Shown piece by piece: positions 33,725 to 45,308 of a stretch of 64,000 bases of DNA. Position numbers and translations under genes: made by a program. Below the pieces are notes generated by a model. It was not told where the DNA came from, did not search any database, and saw nothing but the letters and a program-made list of their open reading frames with translations. Source of the stretch: Begonia masoniana. Taxonomy: Eukaryota; Streptophyta; Magnoliopsida; Cucurbitales; Begoniaceae. Position 1 is the stretch's first letter. Each line of letters starts with the position of its first letter. The DNA lies in NCBI GenBank assembly GCA_022432975.1, contig CM039503.1:51315259-51379258 (forward strand). The letters run 5' to 3'.

Positions 33725-35794
33725 TTACAAGCTTTTCCAAAATCTTGAAGTGAATCTGGGATCACGGTCTGAGACGATCGATACAGGAATGCCATGTAGC
33801 TTAATAATCTCATTAATATACAGCTCTGCGTACTGATCCATGGAGTACGTTGTCTTTACAGGTAGAAAGTGGGCTGACTTCGTCAATCTGTCCACTATGA
33901 CCCAAATGCTATTGTGGCCTTTTGCTGTTCTTGGAAGGCCAACAACAAAGTCCATTGTGATGTTCTCCCACTTCCATTCGGGGATCGGGAGAGGCTGAAG
34001 CGTTCCACTTGGTCGTTGATGTTCATCTTTGACCTGTTGACATATCATACAAGACTCCACATACTTGGCCACTTCATTCTTCATATTCGGCCACCAGAAG
34101 TGAAGTTTCAAGTCCTGATACATCTTCGTGCCACCAGGATGCAGAGAGAAGGAAGATGAGTGGGCTTCCGACAAGATGTGCTTCCGTAGCTCTTCATCCT
34201 TCGGAACATACCATCTATCCCTGAACTTCAAAATACCATCTCCCGAATAGCTGAACTCTGAAGATGCCGTAGGTATTTTGCTTACTATATCGGCCATCTC
34301 CTTTGAATTAGTCTTCTGGGCCTCCTTAATTCGGTCCAGAACGGTCGGCCGCAACGTTAGATTCGCAAGTACTGTCGATAGTTTAGAAACTATCACTAGT
34401 TCAAACCTCTGAATTTCTGTCCTCAAAGGCAGTGAGATGGTAGCCAAGGCCGGTTGTATCGTAGACGGCATCCTGCTCAACGCATCGGCTACCACATTGG
34501 CCTTCCCCGGATGGTATTTAATCTCAACATCGTAATCTTTCACGAATTCTAACCACCGCCTTTGTCTCATATTCAACTTCTTCTGAGTAAAGAGGTACTT
34601 TAAACTCTTGTGATCAGAGAACACCTCACATGACTGTCCATAAAGGTGGTGTCTCCATACTTTCAACGCAAATACAACTGCCGCTAACTCAAGGTCGTGA
34701 GTAGGGTAGTTTTCCTCATGGCTCTTCAATTGTCTGGATGCGTATGCCACAACCTTTCCCTCTTGCGTTAATACACATCCCAAGCCAACCTTTGACGCAT
34801 CACAGTATACGCTGAATTTGCCATCTTCAACTGGCAATACTAGTAGAGGAGCCGTGGTTAACTTTTGCTTGAGTGTCTGAAAGCTCCCTTCACATGCTTC
34901 AGACCACCTGAACTTGATGTCTTTCTTTGTTAAGCTGGTCATAAGCTTTGCTATCACAGAAAATCCCTTGATGAATTTCCTGTAATAACCAGCTAGTCTG
35001 ATAAAGCTACGTACTTCACTTGCATTTCTCGGCCTGGGCCAATCCTTCACAGCCTGAATCTTGGCCGGGTCCACCGAAACTCCTTCTGCAGACACCACGT
35101 GGCCTAGGAAATTAATCCTGCTCAACCAGAATTCACACTTTGATAGTTTGGCAAATAATTGATGCTGTTTTAGAGTTGACAGCACAATAGCCAAGTGTTC
35201 CTCATGCTCGACCTCACTCTTGGAGTAAACCAGGATGTCGTCGATGAAAACAATCACAAACTTGTCTAATACATCCTGGAATATCCTGTTCATCAGGTCC
35301 ATAAACGCCGCCGGAGCATTAGTTAACCCGAACGACATCACTAAGAACTCGTAATGCCCGTACCGGGTTCTGAAGGAGGTCTTTGGAATATCTTCAGCCC
35401 TGACTTTCAACTGGTAATAACCTGACCGTAAGTCGATCTTTGAGAATACCCGAGCCCCCTGTAACTGATCAAACAAATCATCGATTCTTGGCAACGGGTA
35501 CTTATTCTTGATAGTCAACTTGTTCAGCTCACGGTAGTCAATACACATCCGTAGAGTCCCATCTTTCTTCTTGACAAACAAGACGGGAGCACCCCACGGA
35601 GAGAAACTAGGGCGTACAAAACCCTTGTCCACTAACTCTTTCAGCTGAGCCTTTAATTCCTTCAGCTCAATTGGCGCCATACGGTACGGATTCTTCGATA
35701 CTGGTTCCGCACTTGGATATATGTCAATTTCAAACTCAATTTCACGGTCAGGTGGTAATCCCGGTAAGTCGTCTAAGAAAACCTCTGAGAAATC
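33725..35794 (-). pseudogene. Gypsy reverse transcriptase, RNase H and first half of integrase
   Basis: The frame continues directly from gag-pro after a TGA; an ATG lies at 35680 but is not necessarily the start. [35 protein letters not shown] and an intact active site FIDDILVYS. RNase [17 protein letters not shown] and [20 protein letters not shown]. Integrase: zinc finger [19 protein letters not shown]...CMICQ and core MDFVVGLP...[17 protein letters not shown]. Ends at TAA 33725-33727, at a position usually coding Gln. Confidence 0.92.
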
Positions 35795-37345
35795 TCATAC
35801 TATCGGAATATTTCGAAGTTCCACCTCACCTTGTCTTTGAACATCTACTACGTGGGCAAGGAATCCGACACATCCTGACCTCATCAGCTGTTGAGCTTTC
35901 AAGGTGGATATAACAGGCATACTATGTTTCTTCTGATAGGAGTACTCTACTTCGTTCGGGCGCTTAAAAGTTACGAGCCCGGACCTACAGTCGATGGAGG
36001 CATGATGTCTAAATAGCCAGTCCATCCCCAGAATCACTTCGTATCCTTTCATACCGATGACGATAAGATTGGCATACAATTTCTGGTCTCCAACTGACAC
36101 TATATCACCCTGCACTGCCTGCTCGGAGTGCATAAACTCTCCGGATGGTAGCATAACACTGTAGGGCTGATCTGACGATGCAAGGCACAAGTTCTCCCTA
36201 CCCGCAAAGTCCATGGCCACAAATGAATGAGTGGCCCCCGTGTCTAACAAAGTATATGCAGGTATGTTACACACCAAAATTGTACCTGTAATTGCTGTGT
36301 GCAGATCAGCATCATCAACGTCCTCCATCATTGCAAAGACTCTTGGCACGGCCTGATTTTGTCTCGTGTCGGGTATCGGGCAATCACGGACGTGATGGCC
36401 TCCTTTGCCACATCGGAAGCAGCCACCCGTAAGAAGCCTGCATTCACCCTTGTGACTTTTCTGGCATCGTGGGCATACGGTGAGCTGAGGATCTCCCATC
36501 GGTCTCTTCCCTTTGTCTGGGTAAGTGATGGTCTCATTGGGCCTCTTAATGCCCTTGTTTTGTTGCTGCTGAGGTTGAAAATTTTGGCCTCTTTGCTGTT
36601 GCTGTTGTTGTTGTTGAGGAACATTTCTCATAATCCCTCTTGGTGGATCTCTCTGTCTCTGGGACTTCATTTCTAAGGCCTCTAACTGATAAGCCTTGGC
36701 CACCACCTTCACATATGGTGCCTCATCAAACCCTCCGGTTGTGATTCCTCGCAGAAGGTCCATCTTTAACCCTTGAATGAACTGATGTACCTTGTTCTCA
36801 TCGGTGGCCATCAGGTGTGTTGCATATCGGAATAATGACTCAAATTTCTGAACATATTCAGCCACTGATCCATACTGTCGCAGCTGAGAGAATTCAAGCA
36901 ATTTCTCCTTCCTCACTCCACGGTCAAAGTACTTCTCGTAGAAGATTCTCTTGAACCCTTTCCAGCTTAATGCCACAGTAGTCGACTGCACTGTGTCCCA
37001 CCAAAATCCAGCACTTTCAGTGAGATAAAACGTGGCACAAATAACTTTCTTGTTGTCTTCTACTTCTGCATAGCTGAACATCTTTTCCATAGTTCGAATC
37101 CAAGTCTCTGCACGGGTCGGGTCTGTAGACAGTCCATCAAATGAAGGCGGCTGGAGTCGCCGGAATCTATCTCCACTGTTGTCTCGCGGCGCATTATCAC
37201 GATTGTTATTCCCATGGTTATTGTTTCTATCATCTTCTCTGGCCATCATGCGTTCAACCATGCGTGACTGTGCACCCACTAGTTCGGTTAGTCGGTCAAT
37301 GGCTCGAGAGCTTTCGCTTGACTCTTCTTGATGTCCTCTCACCAT
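35795..37345 (-). CDS. gag: Gypsy gag and aspartic protease (516 codons)
   Basis: ATG at 37345. Residues ~75-200 form the Retrotrans_gag capsid region (FDGLSTDPTRAETWIRTMEKMF). A Gln-rich stretch follows, then a C-X2-C-rich segment and a CCHC knuckle (CFRCGKGGHHVRDC). The retropepsin motif is LLDTGATHSFV, and ILGMDWLF marks its later part. The stop at 35795-35797 is TGA, and reading past it continues at once into RT in the same frame. It is thus a nonsense change rather than a natural gene end, unless the family uses readthrough. Confidence 0.88.
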   Translation of the reverse strand: MVRGHQEESSESSRAIDRLTELVGAQSRMVERMMAREDDRNNNHGNNNRDNAPRDNSGDRFRRLQPPSFDGLSTDPTRAETWIRTMEKMFSYAEVEDNKKVICATFYLTESAGFWWDTVQSTTVALSWKGFKRIFYEKYFDRGVRKEKLLEFSQLRQYGSVAEYVQKFESLFRYATHLMATDENKVHQFIQGLKMDLLRGITTGGFDEAPYVKVVAKAYQLEALEMKSQRQRDPPRGIMRNVPQQQQQQQQRGQNFQPQQQQNKGIKRPNETITYPDKGKRPMGDPQLTVCPRCQKSHKGECRLLTGGCFRCGKGGHHVRDCPIPDTRQNQAVPRVFAMMEDVDDADLHTAITGTILVCNIPAYTLLDTGATHSFVAMDFAGRENLCLASSDQPYSVMLPSGEFMHSEQAVQGDIVSVGDQKLYANLIVIGMKGYEVILGMDWLFRHHASIDCRSGLVTFKRPNEVEYSYQKKHSMPVISTLKAQQLMRSGCVGFLAHVVDVQRQGEVELRNIPIV

Positions 37346-37490
37346 TTCTAATAAACCCTATAAACAGAATAACCTAACTTAATAAACAGAACTTTTACAG
37401 AAATTTTTTAAACACTTACAGTTGGTGGAACGATCTCACGTGGTGGGTTGCGCAGTCAGACATTTCACAGAATCGGTTTTAAAACCTTGT

Positions 37491-37505
37491 TTCTCTGATA
37501 CAACA
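37491..37505 (-). other. Degenerate primer binding site of the gypsy element
   Basis: On the minus strand just inside the 5' LTR is TTGTATCAGAGA, close to the tRNA-iMet type TGGTATCAGAGC but with differences. Confidence 0.5.
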
Positions 37506-37507
37506 AC

Positions 37508-40325
37508 TGTGACAGCCCGAAAATCGAAACCCCGATCGGAGTCCGAGATCGGAGCCATCACTCCGGGACAGTTGACAGAAAATGGGGACTATTTTTTTTT
37601 TAACATAATACTTTTAAACTAGGGGCAGACAGAATTACAGAAACAAAAAGACAGAAAACATTAACGACTGAACTTTTAAAACTTTAACAGAAAACAGAAT
37701 CGAATGACAGAAAACATGCACTGTCAATGCAAACCCTAAAACGTAGCTTTACAGAGAGGGAGAAAATACAGTGAGTAACAGAAAATATTTACAGGGAGAG
37801 AGTGAGCTCTCGGGTGAAGCAGAAAACAGAAATGAACTTAAATGTAGAAGTGGAATAAAACAGAAATTTCAGGCGGATGACATGAGTGGAATATACAAAT
37901 AAACAGAATAAACAGAAAATAAAGCAGAAAAACATAGGCATAAGGTTGGCGGGGAACTTAGTTTAAAAGACTTCACCGGTAGATTCAGATAAAACGAAAT
38001 AGCTGACGTCAGTCGGTAGATGCAATTTGTAAAGACAGAAACAAAGATGACGTCAGACGGTAGGAGCTGAGTAAAACTGAGTGGAAAGATAAAAGCTATC
38101 GGTGGATGCAGATACGACAAAAGATGCACAGTGTCAATCGGTGGATGTGAACTTCAAATAGAATTGAGTTCACCGGTGGATTGAATAAGACATAACGAGT
38201 GACGTCAGTCGGTAGATGCTGAGTAAAACTGAATCGGATGTGTGATGACGTCATCGGAAGATGCGATGATGTCATCGGCAGATATAGGCAGCGGATGGAA
38301 TCGGAATGTGCGATGACGTCATCGGAAGACGTGATGACGTCATCGGCAGATACAGATAGTAAACGTAATCGGCAGAAGGTGATGACGTCAGCCGGAAGAT
38401 GTTCTGACGTCATCGGAAGATGCAGATAGCAATTGAAATCAGAAGATGAAAACCTAACGCAGTAACACTGTTTGGCGGTAGATGTGAATAGGACAAAATG
38501 TGAACAGTGACTATCGATGGATATACACTTAAAATAGCAGTGAACATGACCGGAAGATGCAGTTTAAAAGGGGCAGGAATTTGGCAACTTTTGACAGAAT
38601 CACTTAAAACATAAGTCGTTTAAACAGAGAATTTGCAAACTTCACACTTCAAGAAAACAAAACACTTCACAGCATGATTTTGAACATATCAGAAAACATG
38701 ACAGAAGTTTTAAAAAATTTCTCTCTACATAGAAAGCTCTAAAAACCAGAGGCCATTCGTGTACAGACTACAGAGAATGTTCCAAACCATTTCAGAACAT
38801 TTAGAACAAGAATTCAACTGTCAAATACAGTAGTTTTTAAAACTTAGACATCAAAATCTGTACATTGTTTTTTTAAAAATCTAGGATCAGTACAGAACCT
38901 AACATATATTTGCAGAATTTTCCCAAAACAGAAGTTTTTACAACAAAACCAAGATTTCCAGAAAACTTTACAGATATAGACTATACTTTAAAAATTTAAA
39001 CCTCGGGACATAATTTGTCTGGCTGCAGCAACCACCCCCGAGAGTTCGAGCCACCAGCCATCTACTCGTCAGATTGAGGCACAAAGTCCTCATGTTCGGG
39101 TTCAGTACCTACATCAGAGAGTTCACCTATGAGTCTAAAACTCAGTAAGAACATAATAGATATGCAGTGATGCAAAATGCTATGCATGCAGTTTTCAGAA
39201 TACAGTGACAGTACAGAGCATTAAGTTACAGTGGCAGTAGAATTAAGTGGGGCTTATAGGGGAACTGGCAAACAGTGGGGGAGGGGGAGGGTGCACTATC
39301 AGGCACATTCAGAGATACAGTACAGTAAACGGTAACAGTAAACAGTTCTGGGGCCAGTCCCCGTCCCGCAATTAACCTGGTACATTTCAGTCGGATTTTA
39401 TCTTATTAGTTTCAAACAGTGTACAGAAATCGGTTTTGCATGGATTTTCAGTAAAACGTGTATGCATGACATTCTCAGTGCCTGAACCTATAACAGCAGA
39501 CGTCAGAAATAACATGGCGTATTGTGAAGCAGAACACAGACAACTCAGAACATGAACTGAACAGACAACTCAGAACACAAACTGAACAGAAGCTATAACA
39601 TTTCTACCCAAAACTACCCGACAGAACAGAAAACCTAGTACCTCCGTGATGTAGGGCCATAAGGGCCAACCTACGGTTATGAACTTACCTGTTTTTTCTC
39701 GATGCAGTTAGCTGGAAAGTCTCGGAATAGACAGATATGTAACATGCACGTAGAGAGGTAAACAATGCTGCAAATGTTAACTAATAACTTGGAAATTATG
39801 CAGCAGACTCATTTCAGATTTGTAGAAAACAACAAGTGTGTTTCCATACAAAAACCGAGAGTTTTCTCCAAAATAACTTAACCTAAAACTTCAGCAATAC
39901 ACATACTTTTGCTTGTCCAAATTTATTAGCGTGAGTAGATGCTTACCTTTGCTGAAGGAAACAGAAGAGTGCAGGAGAAACAAAGTGTGGAACTTTGTTT
40001 CAATCGCCAGGATGAGAGCAAATAAAGAAAGAAGAGAAGAAGCAGAGAAGTGAAGAGGGTTTCACGTAGGAGGAAGAACTTAGCTTCTTCATCAAGTCGC
40101 CAGATGTCACTCAGCCATTGGATATCTCCCACCAACCATAATTTTTCTCCAAATTACTCTTCCATGCATTTTAAACTTAGTGTTTAGTTTAGTTACACAT
40201 TAGTTCGGTTCTCCCCTCACAAAATGCTCCAAAATTTACAATAAAATAGTTATTGTATTTATGGCAATTTAATTCCATACAATAATTCAACAGATTATTA
40301 CACGGCCAAAATGTCGGGTGTTACA
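37508..40325 (-). repeat. 5' LTR of the gypsy element (2818 bp)
   Basis: Near-identical to 30045-32874. It ends GGGTGTTACA at 40325, next to the TSD. It contains the second TGACGTCA cluster (about 38004-38412). Confidence 0.93.
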
Positions 40326-40929
40326 CTGTTCACATGAACAGTACCATTTATGTTTTTTTTTGTTATTTTATAAATTAATTTTTAAAAAATAATAAACAAT
40401 ATTGGATTTCCTTAAAATTTTTATCGCATATTCACCACATTATGAGAAGATAATCTGAAAAGTTTCGTGATTTTCTAACACTTGTACGATATATTGTAAT
40501 TTTAGTGAATTATTTTATAAAACATACGTAAAAAAATTATAATAAACCATGTAAGTATTATAAAATCACAAAAATTTTTAGATTATCTTCTCATAACGTG
40601 GTGAATATGGGATAAAAATTTTAAGTATATCCAATATCGTTTACTATTTTTTAAAAATTAATTTATAAAATAGAGAAAATAAAAAACCTAAACGGTACTG
40701 TTCACGTGAACAGTACCGTCCGGACACAGTTTTTTTTGCGTCGGTCCGGGGTACTGTTCACGTGAACAGTACCCCGGACGGACGGTGGATTTTAGTGTCC
40801 GTCCGGCTTGGTTGTTTTTGGTAGATTTTCGATACGTTACGGTTTGAATTGTTAAAAAAAATTGTTTGTGGTTATAATCGAAAAAAATCGAAACTTCGTG
40901 GTTGAATTTGATAATTTCCCTTATTATTT

Positions 40930-41031
40930 TGTCAACTTAATCTTAGTCTCTTTCACAAGATTGAAGAAAATTGCTTCTTATTTTATTTTTCAGACATTTT
41001 TTAAGGGTAAAGCTTAAATTGGTCAACTTAA

Positions 41032-41096
<65 letters not shown>

Positions 41097-41616
41097 GACA
41101 TTAACATCACACAAAACAATAAAAAGAAAAACAAATGAAATAAGAGGAACTTGGCAGTTTAATTATAAGCACAATCTTATGTTAGTTTTCTAAAATTGGT
41201 CTGGTAATTAATAAATAAAATATTAATTGAGTAATAAATATTTTTTCAAAAAAGTACATTACAGCAAGTTGGCCGTTTGATGCCTACTTCTATCGATCAA
41301 ATAGTACCTGCCGGGTAAGCGTATTGACTATTGATAATTTGAAGATGGTGGCCCGGGTGAGTTGACGTTACCCGACCCGAAAAGTATTTGTTCTTGTCTA
41401 CTTTTTTAAATAGCTTTCATTGAATGTGTTACATGATATATTGACTTATAAACTGGTAATATACTATTAAAATATGCATTATACTATGATTAACTCTTCA
41501 AACCCCACAAGTTACAACACTCACCAACGGCATACACCCTTTCTCTACGCTACATGGTTGAATACTACATGATATTTCCAACTCACAGTGTTATTCCGCG
41601 TTAATAAGATTCAAAC
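40930..41616. other. AT-rich spacer with (TA)n, downstream of the GRAM gene
   Basis: A (TA)n tract of about 56 bp spans 41036-41092. The rest is AT-rich with no gene. As the region 3' of the minus-strand GRAM gene, its right part would hold that gene's 3' UTR. Confidence 0.6.
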
Positions 41617-44404
41617 TTACATAGCATTTTCAGTAGGGCGGGATTGGTATGTTCTTCTTCTCAGTTGCGACCCGGAATTGGGTTGTTGCAAGAAGATTCT
41701 CGTCGGATCATTTGGATCGACATATCTGCAAAAGCAATATACAAAAAATTAGTGACCCTGCCCTGTTGAAGGCTCCAATGAAACTACAATCCACGCAAAA
41801 CGAGATCACTCACGCATGTCTCATCATTTCATCGACTGGAGTTTGCGTCGCTTGCAAAGGATCTACCCGTGGTGGTTCCAACCCGAGATGATTGGCTTGT
41901 TGGTTATAGCGTCTCACCGAAGAAAGCAAGTTGAAAAGGAGTGGAACAAAGGTTCCACAACCTCCTTCCTTGAACAAGATCTTAAACGAGTGAGTGGCAT
42001 AAAGGGCCCTATGCTCATTCTCCGGCACCACCTATAATAATAAAGTTGTAAAAAATCAAGACATTCGAAGAAGAGCATCGAGTATTGACAACAATTTTAT
42101 CACGATGCTTACTGGCTCAACAAGACCAGATATATTGTTGCAGAAAAATATTGGCTGGTTAAATTTTTCTTCGCGGATATAAAGCTGCAAAGCAAGCTAC
42201 CACTATATTAGTACATGCACACAAAAAATAAGCGAAATTAGGTATCATAAGAAATACCCAAGTGAAGAAGGAACTATTCAGGAAGATCTTAAAACATTTA
42301 AACCTATTAAATAAAGTCAACACTTAAAAGCTCATGGATGGCAATGACACCGTGTCAAAACACTCTTAAGACCTTTCCAAGCTAAACTTCAAGTGTAAGT
42401 GTCAGCAAGTTGAAAAATAGGAGAGGCTTGACTGGGTAGAAACAAATGGAACGAGGAGCCCCATATCTTTACAGGATTTACTAAAAGATAGAATCTAGTT
42501 AGTGCATGGTAAAAAAATCAAATCTGTTTTATTAACAAAAACAAAGTTTAAGGGGCAATTGTCCTTGTTACATAAGTTTAGGATCAAATTTACATTTTTA
42601 AAATAAATAAATGCGTTTATATTTTAGCTTCTATTCTTATTTCTTCCAATTATCTGTCTCTTATTCTTTTTAAATTTCAAGAGGTATAGTATAAATCATT
42701 AAATCTTTAGCTATGAGAATTTAAATTTAGATTCTCAATATCCCTAATCGAATTTTGAATGATGGATAAAGGATATGAGCAGAGAGAAGATAATTCTAAC
42801 AAATAAATTCATTTATGAGAAGATACATAATTAAAAACCAAAAGAAAACAGAAAAGGGCAAAGTAATGTGGAACCTACCAAAGGCATATCAAAACCATTG
42901 AAGTTTCCCATAGGCTTACTTGGAACAAAGACAATGCGTACATTTGATAGGTAGATGGTTCCTTTTGCTTTAACAGTATCTCCAGTGCCACTGCAAGAAC
43001 ATGGCAAGACACAACTAACTATAACAAGTCATGGGAGCATTTTTCCATTGCAAATCTTCGAGCTCAAAAAACTAGCACATTGATCTCCAAAGAAAGTTGT
43101 TCAAGACTAGCACAGTCTTGAAAATAGAGTCCAGTGAAAATTGGAATAACTTGCTCAGCTTCATTAACTGATTTAATCCTTTATTAGTTCACATTAGCAA
43201 GGGAAAGAATTTTTAATACCAACCTAGCTACGAACTAGAGAATAACAGACTGTTATCAAAATACAAGCACTTTGGTCCTCAATCCAAGTACAAAAAACTT
43301 AAAAAGGAGAACCAAAAACCTTGTTTCTTGATACCTCATTGGAAAATTGTGAGGAAGTGATGAGTTTAAAATCCAGTAATTTTTTTTTCATGAAAACAAT
43401 CATAATTTTTCAAATAAACATGATATTATGAAATCATTCTAAATAATGTATACTATGACAGTATAAGCTCTATTGATATGAGTAAGCAAAAATGAAGCAA
43501 ATGACCACACAGTTTTTTCAATTTTTAAATTTAGTCACATTCACCAAAGGATCAAAATTGCATATTGCCTTCCTTCTAATGATTTCAAATACTTCATGTA
43601 AAATAAAATTGGATATATGAAAATTTTTCATAATGAAAAGTGAATGTGCAAGTCTCGTTAAAAAGATAGTTGCGCATGAATGAGGTTATTTGGATCATAA
43701 TACTAAAAATTTTATACAGTTGAATTTTTGTTATGTGCCATACAAAATTGATAGATATTCATTACAGCTACACTATTCCTCAATCAATACCGTGCTATCT
43801 AAAATTCAGATTTCAGTTAAAAATTATGTCCATTTCTGAATCGTATAAGAAAAATTGGGCATTCTCAAGATCTTTCATATATACTTGACTTCTATCCTAA
43901 CGCTTCGATACAAATTTGATAGTTTTAAAAAACAGTAAAAACATGAATTATATATGATGAATTTTTCATAACCAGTGAAATGTTCAGAGTTAATATCAAT
44001 GGCTTGCAAATAACTGATTAAGGATTGAAAAGAACAAGGATCCAAGTCGTAAAAATATGTTCTACTTATTCAGGGATAGTGTTTGTAATATGGATTAAAA
44101 TCTACAAAAGAGTCTAATTGCTACTTTCATGCAGCTCTCCTGGAGAAAACACTTGATACTTAACGGATGACCAAAACACAATCAAATCAAGAGTCAACTC
44201 GACGCATTCAAAACTATCAGTCAATCGCCTTTTCCACAGAGATCGTCAATGAGATCAAATACCGTTAGAAAAAAGAGAGAAAAAAGGAACAAACCAGGAA
44301 ATCTTATCGACCTCGAATTCGACGCCGTCTCTGGCCAACACAAATATCTCATTAACGAAGGGAACAGGCATTCCATTAGGAAAAAGATGAGGATTCAGAG
44401 CCAT
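41617..44404 (-). CDS. GRAM-domain WBP2-like protein, five exons, intact
   Basis: Exons on the minus strand: 44404-44295, 42990-42879, 42184-42113, 42031-41814, 41725-41617. All introns are GT-AG, phases agree, and the total is 621 bp (206 residues plus stop). The protein begins MALNPHLFPNGMPVPFVNE. It shows GRAM-type sequence VKAKGTIYLSNVRIVFVPSKPMGN, then FDMPL, EEKFNQPIFFCNNISG, EPVVPENEHRALY, FKEGGCGTFVPLLFNL, and a tail with DPNDPTRIFLQQP. It matches my memory of the plant WBP2-like family (Arabidopsis At5g11680 type) in length and order. GRAM domains bind membrane phosphoinositides; the plant role is poorly known. No disabling change was seen. Confidence 0.9.
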
Positions 44405-45033
44405 CGGAGTCGTTGAGGTCGGGAAATCTACTTGAAAATGGAGATTCTAATCTTACCCCAAATCTAACTCCATCTACAAATCGCAAGACCAGAACTTTCT
44501 AACCGCCAAACAGAAGTGTGAGCGGGCCGGTCCGGTTCTGTTCGCTGTACCTAGTAACCAAAACCAAATTGAGCAAAGTTTCAAACCGAAGCCAAATCAA
44601 GCCTAGTTTTTTGGTTATGTTTGAGTTCGGTTTCGACTCAATTTTGGTTGGTTTTTCTTCGTAGGTCTTTCAAAATTACAAAAAAAAAAAAAAAATCTAA
44701 AGAAACTATTCACACCTACATGGTCCGGTTCCGTTCAGACTAAAACCAAGAACCCTCGATTCTTAATTCGGGTTTCCTAAGATTAAAGCCAAACTGAAAA
44801 CCTCAATTCGGATGCAGACTAGTTGAAGAAAAACAAATAAGGAATAAGTAGGGCCATGACACGACGAGTTCGTAGACACGATTACGCAGTAAGTACAACA
44901 ATCATAGTAAAATTATGATTATTTACAAAAAATTATTTATAGTTAATTATTAATTAGACATTGTTTCTGAATTATTTTAATCAACTTTTGGTCCCATTGC
45001 TAGTTTCATTTGTTTAAGACTTAAATAGGTCTT
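44405..45033 (-). other. Upstream region of the GRAM gene
   Basis: No coding sequence. It includes degenerate CCGGTTCGGTTT/AACCGAA-type stretches (44520-44800), possibly an old hAT-type remnant, and an AT-rich part next to the TR-GAG element. No clear promoter motif could be assigned. Confidence 0.45.
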
Positions 45034-45308
45034 TGATACGTGCATAGCCTGGACGTGCATGGCCTGGACTTGATCTTCCACCACTAATTAGTTGTGGTTA
45101 ATTCTTAGCCAATGTTATAGGTTATGTGTAGTTAATTGCTTTCGGTTGTTTTTGCTTTCTGTAATTTAAAGGTTTGTAATTCTATTCAGAGAGGGGAAGA
45201 AAGAAGAATAGAATACTCAATCTCCTTTTCTCTCTCTCTTACTTTCTCTCTCCTCTTCTTTTCATCGAACCCAAAATTAATCTTATCAGTGGTATCAGAG
45301 CTGCGTTC

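Larger units (their letters stand above)
30045..40325 (-). mobile_element. Ty3/gypsy Tekay-like chromovirus-type retrotransposon, complete but with stops
   Basis: Two LTRs of 2830 and 2818 bp flank gag-pol on the minus strand, with TSD CTGTT at 30040-30044 and 40326-40330. By eye the LTRs differ at roughly 25-30 positions plus a 12-bp indel, about 1%, so the insertion is recent. RT precedes integrase (Ty3/gypsy order). The coding part is one frame broken by two in-frame stops (TGA 35795-35797, TAA 33725-33727), so it is probably non-autonomous. Confidence 0.93.
29355..40920. mobile_element. Foldback Mutator-like non-autonomous element, interrupted by a gypsy element
   Basis: The left terminus GGTAAATTACCAAATT and right terminus (inward, minus strand) GGGAAATTATCAAATT are flanked by identical 9-bp TTATTATTT (29346-29354 and 40921-40929). 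Without the gypsy insertion it is about 1.28 kb. The two halves are near-complete inverted repeats of each other. Each half holds an AT-rich subrepeat (29600-29900; 40360-40670) and copies of the palindrome CTGTTCACGTGAACAG. No coding capacity; mobilised, if at all, by a MULE transposase elsewhere. Confidence 0.9.
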
